Assembly (NCBI GenBank): GCA_910576895.1
Contig: CAJTJZ010000101.1
Span: 1-5,069 of the forward strand
Direction: 5' to 3'
Length of the DNA stretch: 5,069 bases
DNA from: an uncultured Lachnospiraceae bacterium
Lineage (GTDB): Bacteria > Bacillota > Clostridia > Lachnospirales > Lachnospiraceae
Both the position numbers and the translations under genes were made by a program. The notes below the pieces were generated by a model that was given only the letters and a program-made list of their open reading frames with translations, was not told the origin of the DNA and searched no databases. This document shows, piece by piece, positions 1 through 5,069 of this stretch (the first letter of the stretch is position 1; each line of letters begins with the position of its first letter).

Positions 1-109
1 CGAAAAACATGACCGCTTAGTATAAAGTGATGTGCACGACCGCATAAAGCAGATCATGCCCATTTGGGCATGACAAGAAATAAGCCACTTTGTGGCTGCG
101 GTCGGCACA
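1..109 (+). repeat. Structured intergenic repeat, copy 1 (three-way-junction fold)
   Basis: This non-coding element recurs at 4981-5069 in the same orientation, with 78 of 89 aligned bases identical and no gaps. Seen directly: an outer stem pairs 31-35 and 37-44 with 97-104 and 105-109, about 13 pairs with one bulged A at 36. It encloses hairpin A (54-61 with 66-73, eight perfect pairs, loop ATTT) and hairpin B (84-88 with 92-96, loop TTT). Together these form a three-way junction, with hairpin B abutting the outer stem. GACCGC occurs at 11-16 and 38-43, and either copy could pair with GCGGTC at 98-103. I do not recognise the family. A dispersed MITE/REP-like repeat, an untranslated RNA element or a boundary between transcription units are all possible. 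The left edge may lie before base 1. Confidence 0.8.
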
Positions 110-111
110 AA

Positions 112-149
112 CTCATGAGCGAAAAGAGGAAAAATTTTTTGCTTATGAG
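112..149 (+). repeat. Imperfect inverted repeat (15-pair stem) between the repeat element and the flgM promoter
   Basis: Bases 112-126 pair with 135-149 around an eight-base loop (127-134). All fifteen positions pair if G-U is allowed: three are G-U wobbles (117/144, 121/140, 126/135), and those exist only in a + strand transcript. The 8-base palindrome CTCATGAG (112-119) is nested in the left arm. No U-run follows the right arm, so a classical terminator is not supported. It could be the 3' part of the preceding repeat element, a processing site or a protein-binding site. Copy 2 is cut by the window end before this part, so it cannot be tested here. Confidence 0.5.
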
Positions 150-189
150 TATATATTTTGTGAAAATTTATTTTTGCTTCATTTTAGCC

Positions 190-216
190 TAATATATTTT
201 CTGCAATCGCCGATAA
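190..216 (+). promoter_or_regulatory. Sigma-28 (SigD/FliA-type) promoter of the flgM operon
   Basis: GCCGATAA at 209-216 is an exact match to the classical flagellar sigma-28 -10 element. At the standard 15-base spacing, 190-193 reads TAAT, three of four matches to the -35 core TAAA. Transcription would start near 222-225, leaving a leader of about 40 bases before flgM. FlgM inhibits sigma-28, so the operon would be under feedback from its first gene. I found no SigA-type pair with acceptable spacing upstream, so this looks like the main promoter in the window. Confidence 0.85.
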
Positions 217-246
217 ATAAAGTATAAGCAAAGTGTATTACAAATT

Positions 247-251
247 AGGAG
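247..251 (+). promoter_or_regulatory. Ribosome binding site that fixes the flgM start
   Basis: AGGAG lies 10 bases before ATG 262. The in-frame GTG at 253 and ATG at 256 are too close to it (1 and 4 bases) to be efficient starts. ATG 262 also gives the MRIDAYNK beginning usual for clostridial FlgM proteins. Confidence 0.8.
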
Positions 252-261
252 AGTGATGATT

Positions 262-540
262 ATGAGAATAGATGCCTATAATAAAATCGGACAGATGTAT
301 CAAGTTAATACAAAAAAACCGGTTAATAAACAGTCAAAGGCACAAAAATCAGATAAAATTGAGATTTCTGATTTTGGTCAGAGTCTTGCAATTGCAAAGC
401 AGGCAGTTCATGATGCACCAGATGTAAGAATGGATCGTGTCATGGAGTTAAAAGAACAAATTTCATCAGGCAAATATCAGGTATCCAATGAAGAAATAGC
501 AGACAAGTTGTTAGGACAATATTTTAGTGTTTCTGTATAA
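262..540 (+). CDS. flgM: Anti-sigma-28 factor FlgM
   Basis: Negative regulator of flagellar late genes. FlgM binds sigma-28 in the cytoplasm until the hook-basal body is complete, and is then exported so that sigma-28 is released (established for the family). The 92-residue product has the normal length. The N-terminus MRIDAYNK leads into a lysine- and polar-rich, probably disordered stretch, then KIEISDFGQ. The conserved sigma-binding C-terminal part starts near residue 54 (DVRMDRVMELKEQISSG) and continues KYQVSNEEIADKLL, the helical signature of the FlgM family. ATG 262 is preferred over GTG 253 and ATG 256 because of AGGAG spacing. It is the first gene after a sigma-28 promoter and sits 97 bases before flgN. 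No truncation or missing motif is visible. Confidence 0.93.
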   Translation: MRIDAYNKIGQMYQVNTKKPVNKQSKAQKSDKIEISDFGQSLAIAKQAVHDAPDVRMDRVMELKEQISSGKYQVSNEEIADKLLGQYFSVSV

Positions 541-621
541 GATATTTTTAGACATTTTTGTAAGGTTTGACTGATTTGTTTATTCTTTAATTTATGCACA
601 ATTTAGTGTTTCTCTTTATAA
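516..621 (+). repeat. Short imperfect direct repeat around the flgM stop (516-540 and 598-621)
   Basis: The last codons of flgM contain ACAAT, three extra bases, then TTAGTGTTTCT and ATAA (516-540). The same order, ACAAT, TTAGTGTTTCT, ATAA, recurs at 598-621 just before the flgN ribosome site. The second copy would read FSVSL where FlgM ends FSVSV. This may be a remnant of a small duplication or chance in AT-rich sequence. Nothing else is recognisable in the 97-base flgM-flgN gap apart from the flgN ribosome site. Confidence 0.35.
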
Positions 622-623
622 AC

Positions 624-630
624 AGGAGGT
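624..630 (+). promoter_or_regulatory. Strong ribosome binding site fixing the TTG start of flgN
   Basis: AGGAGGT is a perfect anti-16S match, seven bases before TTG 638. No ATG or GTG occurs at a suitable distance, so the TTG start is well supported. Confidence 0.85.
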
Positions 631-637
631 TTTTTCT

Positions 638-1162
638 TTGGCGAGTTTAATCCGGGATTTAATTACGGTACTTGAGGAGGAGGAAGAAATTTATGAATAC
701 CTCTTGCCAATTACACGGGAAAAAAAACAGGTGATTATAAAAAATGACCTTCAATCCCTTCAAAGTATTACGGTGGAAGAACAAAAAGCAATTGAAATTC
801 TCAATGTTCTGGAACATCGAAGGGAGGAGGTCATTGTTAATATTGGAACAGTCCTTAGTATGGATCCGGAAACAATGAAAATTAGTAATATTATTGATGT
901 TCTGGAAAAGCAGCCAGAAGAACAGGGCGAATTAAAGGCAGTTCATAAAAAGTTAAAAGATACCGTATATGAATTAAAGCGGTTAAATGATTTAAATCGT
1001 ATGCTGATGGAACAATCACTTGAAATGATAGCATTTGATTTAAATGTATTGCAAAGTATGAAAGGAATGCCTTTAGTAAATAACTACAATAAAAGGGCAA
1101 GGCAGCAATTTGATAACGAACCTTATAATAGTAGTAAGGGTGTTTTTGATGCAAAACGATAG
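638..1162 (+). CDS. flgN: Flagellar export chaperone FlgN for hook-associated proteins (TTG start)
   Basis: Cytoplasmic chaperone that binds FlgK (and in studied species FlgL), prevents premature folding or assembly, and delivers it to the flagellar type III export apparatus (established for the family). The 174-residue product is almost wholly helical and charged, as expected. The N-terminal part (MASLIRDLITVLEEEEEIYE, then LLPITREKKQVIIKNDLQ) and the C-terminal helix at about residues 120-141 (NRMLMEQSLEMIAFDLNVL) match the usual FlgN/YvyG pattern. The last 30 or so residues, rich in N, Q, K and S, look flexible. It starts with TTG seven bases after a perfect AGGAGGT. It ends with TAG 37 bases before flgK1, its expected client, which supports co-transcription. 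Sequence conservation in FlgN is low, so part of the confidence comes from context. Confidence 0.88.
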   Translation: MASLIRDLITVLEEEEEIYEYLLPITREKKQVIIKNDLQSLQSITVEEQKAIEILNVLEHRREEVIVNIGTVLSMDPETMKISNIIDVLEKQPEEQGELKAVHKKLKDTVYELKRLNDLNRMLMEQSLEMIAFDLNVLQSMKGMPLVNNYNKRARQQFDNEPYNSSKGVFDAKR

Positions 1163-1188
1163 AACAATCAAACGAAGAAGACGATTTT

Positions 1189-1195
1189 GGAGGAG
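1189..1195 (+). promoter_or_regulatory. Ribosome binding site that fixes the flgK1 start
   Basis: GGAGGAG ends four bases before ATG 1200. The reading frame stays open upstream to 1110, inside flgN. That 30-residue extension is basic, has no ribosome site and precedes the conserved FlgK N-terminus, so it is not translated as part of FlgK. Confidence 0.85.
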
Positions 1196-1199
1196 AATT

Positions 1200-2999
1200 A
1201 TGAGCAGTTTATTTACCAGTTTATATACAGGAGCATCTGGCATTCGGACTTCGCAATCAGCATTGAATACGACTGCACACAATCTGGCCAATACGGATAC
1301 AAAAGGCTATACAAGACAGCAGCTTATGAGTGCTGATTTCGATTATATCGATGACGGTTCAGGTTTTAAAGTCGGACTTGGTACACAAGCAGCACAGGTT
1401 CGTCAGATTCGTGATGTTTTTATGGATAAATCCTACCGTACAGAAAATGCTAGGGCAGGTTTTTATGAATCTATGAATGAAGCTGTGACAGAAGTAGAAG
1501 CTCTTTTTGGAGAATTAGAGGGTGTACAATTTCAGAATACATTAAATGAGATGTGGTGTGCCATGCAGGAATTGCAGAAAGAACCAGAAAGCTTAGTAAC
1601 ACGTTCTTCCTTCTTGCAGACTTGTGTATCCTTTTTAGAGCGTTCTCAAAATATTTATACACAACTTAGTGAATATCAAAAAACATTAAATAAAAAGATT
1701 ACGGATACCGTAGATCGTATTAATGAGATTGGTGCAAGAATTATTGAGTTAAATCAAAAAATTGATCGTTATGAGGCAGAAAAGCAACAAGCAAATGATT
1801 ATCGTGATGAAAGAAATGATTTATTAGATGAATTAAGTGGTTATGTAAAGATTACTTATAAAGAAAGAATTGGTGGCATTGACATCAATATTGAAGGAAT
1901 GCAGTTTGTTACAGGACGTGTCTTAAATAAACTGGAAGCTCGGGAAATAAAAAAAGAAGTAAAACTTTATGATGAAAATGGTGAGCCAATTTATGGTGAT
2001 GATGGGAAACAGATGGTATCTTATCAAGGAACAGAGATGTATGATGTTTACTGGACAGGACCAAGTGCACCAAAACTTTATGAAACACTAGAATATAGTG
2101 CGAAACAAAATTCTGATATGGGTTCACTAAAAGGATTATTAATTTCGAGAGGGAAATATCGTGCTAATTATACCGATATTCCAATAAAGCCAGAAGAAGC
2201 TGATTTTACAGATGAAGATGGTAATCTAGATGAAGAAGGATATCAAGAAGCGGAAATAGAATACAAAGAAAAACTAGACAATTATCATAAATTTGTAAAA
2301 CCAGCGATGATTATGCGTGTACAGGCAGAATTTGATCAATTAGTACGAGAAACAATGATAAGAATTAATGATGTGCTTTGTCCAAATGTATATAGTGAAG
2401 AATATGGATGCTATATTCTTGATACAGAAAATTGCCCTGTTGGTATGGATGAAGAATTAACAATGGGAGAAGGAATTTTTAATCGTAAGGGTATGAGCCG
2501 TTATACAAAAATAGAAGATGGCGATGAAGTTGTTTATTTATATAATGAGGAAGATCCAACTGATAATTATTCTTTATTTACAATTAGTGAAGTAGAAATC
2601 AATAGTGCAGTTATGGATAATTTTTCTAAAATTCCATTAAACAAGCAGGGAAATACAGGGGATTATGAAATGGATATTTGTGCTGATCTGTTAGCTATTT
2701 GGGATCAGGACTCTATGTCTTTAGGACCAGATGATTACACAACAAATACATTTATGGAATATTATAATGCTATGACAAGCGAAATTGCAAATGAAGGTTC
2801 TACAATAAGAATTTTATATGAAAATCAAGCAAATATGACAGAAAATGTACAAAGTCAACGAGTAGGGCTTTCAGGTGTTTCCGGAGATGAAGAATTAACA
2901 CATTTAATTAAATATCAACAGGCCTATAATTCTGCTTCTCGTTATATTACTGTAGTGGATCAGATGTTACAAGAATTATTAAGTAAAGTAGGGGCTTAA
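1200..2999 (+). CDS. flgK: Flagellar hook-associated protein 1 FlgK, first tandem paralog
   Basis: Structural protein of the hook-filament junction, exported through the flagellar type III apparatus and assembled at the hook tip. The product has 599 residues, a usual FlgK size. The N-terminal rod-type domain is clear (residues 21-40, ALNTTAHNLANTDTKGYTRQ). A long coiled-coil-like stretch (about 154-197) leads to the FlgK hallmark ANDYRDERNDLLDELS at 198-213. The central surface region carries a very acidic segment (about 332-358) and Cys394, Cys404 and Cys412; Cys120, Cys142 and Cys494 lie elsewhere. The C-terminal rod domain (557-599) ends with YQQAYNSASRYITVVDQMLQELL. ATG 1200 follows GGAGGAG; tandem TAA stops end the gene. 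The first 420 bases are about 41% G+C by eye, the next 240 about 28%. FlgK rather than FlgL or FlgE is indicated by length and the internal motif. Confidence 0.93.
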   Translation: MSSLFTSLYTGASGIRTSQSALNTTAHNLANTDTKGYTRQQLMSADFDYIDDGSGFKVGLGTQAAQVRQIRDVFMDKSYRTENARAGFYESMNEAVTEVEALFGELEGVQFQNTLNEMWCAMQELQKEPESLVTRSSFLQTCVSFLERSQNIYTQLSEYQKTLNKKITDTVDRINEIGARIIELNQKIDRYEAEKQQANDYRDERNDLLDELSGYVKITYKERIGGIDINIEGMQFVTGRVLNKLEAREIKKEVKLYDENGEPIYGDDGKQMVSYQGTEMYDVYWTGPSAPKLYETLEYSAKQNSDMGSLKGLLISRGKYRANYTDIPIKPEEADFTDEDGNLDEEGYQEAEIEYKEKLDNYHKFVKPAMIMRVQAEFDQLVRETMIRINDVLCPNVYSEEYGCYILDTENCPVGMDEELTMGEGIFNRKGMSRYTKIEDGDEVVYLYNEEDPTDNYSLFTISEVEINSAVMDNFSKIPLNKQGNTGDYEMDICADLLAIWDQDSMSLGPDDYTTNTFMEYYNAMTSEIANEGSTIRILYENQANMTENVQSQRVGLSGVSGDEELTHLIKYQQAYNSASRYITVVDQMLQELLSKVGA

Positions 3000-3105
3000 T
3001 AAACAATAGATTGCAGATTTCGCAAGCAAACATATTATCACAAATAATAATATGCACAGTTGCAAAAGAAATCAATGGAAAAGGAAGAGAAGGAGGAAAG
3101 TAACA
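3000..3105 (+). other. flgK1-flgK2 intergenic region with an AT-rich hairpin (3031-3054)
   Basis: The 106-base gap contains CATATTAT (3031-3038), which pairs perfectly with ATAATATG (3047-3054) around an eight-base loop. GCAA at 3026-3029 and TTGC at 3060-3063 could add an outer stem. No T-run follows, so it is not a recognisable terminator. At most it may slow decay or separate expression of the two paralogs. No promoter was found here. The 3' end holds the flgK2 ribosome site. Confidence 0.4.
3091..3096 (+). promoter_or_regulatory. Ribosome binding site that fixes the flgK2 start
   Basis: AGGAGG lies nine bases before ATG 3106. The frame is open upstream to ATG 3052, but that would add an 18-residue lysine/arginine-rich stretch with no ribosome site of its own, coded by the hairpin and purine-rich leader, so it is rejected as the start. 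Confidence 0.85.
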
Positions 3106-4959
3106 ATGGCATCATCATTTTTTGGCTTGGATATTGCAAAATCAGGCTTATATATTTATCAGGCAGCATTAAATACAACAGCACATAATATTGCCAATGC
3201 AGATACAGAAGGGTATTCCAGACAATCCGTAGTACAGAAGGCAAGTATTCCTATCAGCGTTAGTTCCACTTATGGTATGCAAGGAACAGGTGTTGATATT
3301 ATTGATGTTATTCAAACAAGAAGCAGTTATTATGATACAAAATATTGGGATAATAATAAATTAGTTGGTGAATATGGTACAAAAGAGTATTATATGTCGG
3401 AAATAGAAGGTTATTTTAATGAAATTAATACTGAAGGGTTTACAAATGCATTTGATGATTTTTTTGAAAGTTTAGAGGAAATGGCAAAAAATCCTTCCAG
3501 TGAAAGTACAAGAGTTGCGGCTGCTAATTATGCACAGAATTTTGCACAATATATGAATTATATGGCTACTTGTATGGATTCTGTGCAATCAGAAGCAAAT
3601 GCAGAAATTAACAATGTTGTTAGTCGTATTAATTCAATAGCAAATCAGATTGCAGGTCTAACAAGAGAAATTAATTCCTTAGAGGTAACAGGCAGAATGC
3701 GTGCAAATGATTTACGTGATTCTCGTGCAAATCTTGTTGATGAACTTTCTAAAATTGCCAATGTTACGGTTGATGAAGTAAGCCATAAAGATACGGAAGG
3801 AATTACAGAATATCGGGTACGTCTTGATGGACAGATTCTTGTAGATACATATAATGTAACAACATTAAGATGTGTACCAAGAGAGCGAAAAATAAATCAA
3901 AGCGATATTGATGGTTTATTTGATATGCAGTGGTCAAATGGTGTTAAATTTAATATGGGAAGTCAAACACTGGGTGGTTCTTTGCAGGCATTAATTGAAG
4001 TACGTGATGGAAATAATATGGGAAATCTTCAAGGAATTGCCACAGGTTCTCAAGGAAGTACAGAATTAGTATTAAATTCTACCAATATTAATAATATTGA
4101 TGATATGAACTTGCCACTTGCAGGAACAATTACTGTTGGTTCAAAACAATATACATATAGTTCTTTTTCTGTAGAGATACCAGAAGAAGTAGAAGATGAA
4201 GAAGAAACGCCAAGTTATATTTATACATTTCAATTAGATCAGGAATTAAGTACCGATGTTAATGAAATAACAACTTCCATTGGAAAGGCGATTGATTATA
4301 AAGGTGTTTGTTATTATCAAAATAAATTAAATCAATTTACTCGTGTTTTCACAAGACAATTTAATGAATTACATAAACAAGGTGTTGACTTAAATGGTGA
4401 TTTTGGCCTTGATTTCTTTGTTTCCTCTGATACAGATAGCAATGTATTTGATTTAACAGGAACAGAATATCCAATACCAGAAGAAGATGAAACACCAAAT
4501 ATTCTTTATAGCACAGAAAATACATATTATGCCTTAACAAGTGCAAATCTTATCATCAATCCTGAAGTTTATACACATGTAGATAAAATTGCTTGTGCAT
4601 CTCCAGATTTTGATGAAGAAGGGCTGATTCATAATGGTGTAGAAAATATTGATATTTTAAAAAAGCTGTGTGAATTAAAAGCAAGTCGTAATATGTTTAA
4701 ACAAGGAACACCAGTCTCTTTTTTAGAAACAATGACAGCAGAAATTGGCATTGATTCTAAGAAAGCAAGAGATTTAGCCGAGGCACAAGGAGATATTCAG
4801 GAATCCATACAAAATCAAAGACTCTCCATTATGAGTGTAGATGAAGATGAAGAAGCATTAAATCTTGTAAAATTTCAAAACAGTTATACATTAAATTGTC
4901 ATGTTGTTACTGTTATGAATGAAGTTTATGATAAATTAATTAATGGAACAGGTGCTTAA
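3106..4959 (+). CDS. flgK: Flagellar hook-associated protein 1 FlgK, second tandem paralog
   Basis: A second hook-filament junction protein of 617 residues. It carries the same N-terminal rod signature at identical positions (21-40, ALNTTAHNIANADTEGYSRQ; 16 of 20 residues equal to the first paralog) and the FlgK hallmark ANDLRDSRANLVDELS at 200-215. A C-terminal rod domain (573-617) contains NLVKFQNSYTLN. The central part differs strongly from the first paralog; it has an acidic stretch near 356-368 (EEVEDEEE) and no equivalent of the other protein's 332-358 insert. It has six cysteines, at different places. It is too long for, and unlike, a typical FlgL of about 300-500 residues. Presumably it is also a FlgN client. 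Whether it forms its own ring, mixes with the first FlgK or serves a different stage is unknown. The gene ends with TAA 21 bases before repeat copy 2, with no poly-U terminator in between. Confidence 0.92.
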   Translation: MASSFFGLDIAKSGLYIYQAALNTTAHNIANADTEGYSRQSVVQKASIPISVSSTYGMQGTGVDIIDVIQTRSSYYDTKYWDNNKLVGEYGTKEYYMSEIEGYFNEINTEGFTNAFDDFFESLEEMAKNPSSESTRVAAANYAQNFAQYMNYMATCMDSVQSEANAEINNVVSRINSIANQIAGLTREINSLEVTGRMRANDLRDSRANLVDELSKIANVTVDEVSHKDTEGITEYRVRLDGQILVDTYNVTTLRCVPRERKINQSDIDGLFDMQWSNGVKFNMGSQTLGGSLQALIEVRDGNNMGNLQGIATGSQGSTELVLNSTNINNIDDMNLPLAGTITVGSKQYTYSSFSVEIPEEVEDEEETPSYIYTFQLDQELSTDVNEITTSIGKAIDYKGVCYYQNKLNQFTRVFTRQFNELHKQGVDLNGDFGLDFFVSSDTDSNVFDLTGTEYPIPEEDETPNILYSTENTYYALTSANLIINPEVYTHVDKIACASPDFDEEGLIHNGVENIDILKKLCELKASRNMFKQGTPVSFLETMTAEIGIDSKKARDLAEAQGDIQESIQNQRLSIMSVDEDEEALNLVKFQNSYTLNCHVVTVMNEVYDKLINGTGA

Positions 4960-4980
4960 AAAAACTATTATACTGGTGGT

Positions 4981-5069
4981 CGAAAAACATGACCGCTCAG
5001 TATAATATGATGTGCACGACCGCATAAGGCAGGTCATGCCCGAATGGGCACGACAAAAAGTAAGCCACT
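4981..5069 (+). repeat. Structured intergenic repeat, copy 2 (cut by window end)
   Basis: Aligns without gaps to bases 1-89 with 11 substitutions. It contains the 5' arm of the outer stem (5011-5015 and 5017-5024), unchanged from copy 1, and the complete hairpin A (5034-5041 with 5046-5053, loop GAAT). It also has the left arm of hairpin B, GCCAC, at 5064-5068. The right arm of hairpin B and the 3' arm of the outer stem would lie just outside the window. It starts 21 bases after the flgK2 stop, so it occupies the 3' untranslated end of the operon or the boundary to the next gene. Confidence 0.8.

Noticed and set aside
1..109. CRISPR array, tRNA or rRNA fragment
   Set aside because: No regularly spaced repeats, no CCA-ended cloverleaf with T-loop motif, no recognisable rRNA sequence.
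567..596. Possible SigA promoter in the flgM-flgN gap (TTGACT at 567-572)
   Set aside because: The best -10 match, TTTAAT at 586-591, is only 13 bases away, and hexamers at 16-18 bases match TATAAT at three of six positions or fewer.
1110..1199. 30-residue N-terminal extension of FlgK1
   Set aside because: It overlaps flgN, has no ribosome site, is not FlgK-like, and ATG 1200 has GGAGGAG at good spacing.
891..1291. Minus-strand open frames opposite flgN and flgK1
   Set aside because: They are shadows of well-supported + strand genes, with no ribosome sites or recognisable domains.
2202..2274. Calcium-binding EF-hand or dockerin-like loop in the acidic segment of FlgK1 (DEDGNLDEEGY)
   Set aside because: The ligand spacing does not fit the DxDxDG...E pattern; it reads better as an acidic surface segment.
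3052..3105. 18-residue basic N-terminal extension of FlgK2
   Set aside because: No ribosome site before ATG 3052; it is coded by hairpin and ribosome-site sequence, and the conserved N-terminus starts at ATG 3106.
4171..4215. Acidic run in FlgK2 (EEVEDEEE) as a frameshift or low-complexity artefact
   Set aside because: The reading frame continues normally to conserved C-terminal sequence; acidic surface loops are common in the variable FlgK centre.
1..5069. Window as a circular element or assembly overlap, because both ends carry the same sequence
   Set aside because: The end copies differ at 11 of 89 positions; an overlap would be identical. No replication or integrase gene is present, and all genes are core flagellar genes.

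Overview
The window is a compact late flagellar gene cluster, all on the + strand, from a low-GC (roughly one third G+C by eye) Gram-positive anaerobe. Gene order, protein style (FlgM beginning MRIDAYNK, two full-length FlgK proteins in tandem) and strong AGGAGG ribosome sites fit the class Clostridia, most likely a motile Lachnospiraceae. The family assignment is inference; no species is claimed.

Layout. Bases 1-109 hold a structured non-coding repeat that can fold as a three-way junction. An inverted repeat follows at 112-149, then a sigma-28 (SigD/FliA-type) promoter at 190-216. The genes are flgM (262-540, anti-sigma-28 factor), flgN (638-1162, TTG start, export chaperone for hook-associated proteins), flgK1 (1200-2999) and flgK2 (3106-4959), the last two being hook-filament junction proteins. 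Twenty-one bases after the flgK2 stop, a second copy of the repeat begins in the same orientation and runs off the window end (4981-5069). It matches copy 1 at 78 of 89 positions without gaps.

How the genes work together. The sigma-28 promoter would fire after FlgM is exported through the completed hook-basal body, so the cluster behaves as a late, FlgM-autoregulated unit. FlgN keeps FlgK export-competent in the cytoplasm and delivers it to the flagellar secretion apparatus. FlgK assembles at the hook tip as the first junction ring. FlgL, FliW and CsrA, which commonly follow in Clostridia, are not in the window; the repeat sits where they might start. No convincing poly-U terminator is visible after any gene.

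Most unusual content. The repeat pair bracketing the operon is the best candidate for something undescribed. Nine of the eleven differences between copies fall outside the proposed stems. The two inside a stem keep pairing only if the minus strand is the transcribed one (G-U wobble). Smaller points are the tandem divergent FlgK pair, six cysteines in each FlgK, and a composition step inside flgK1.
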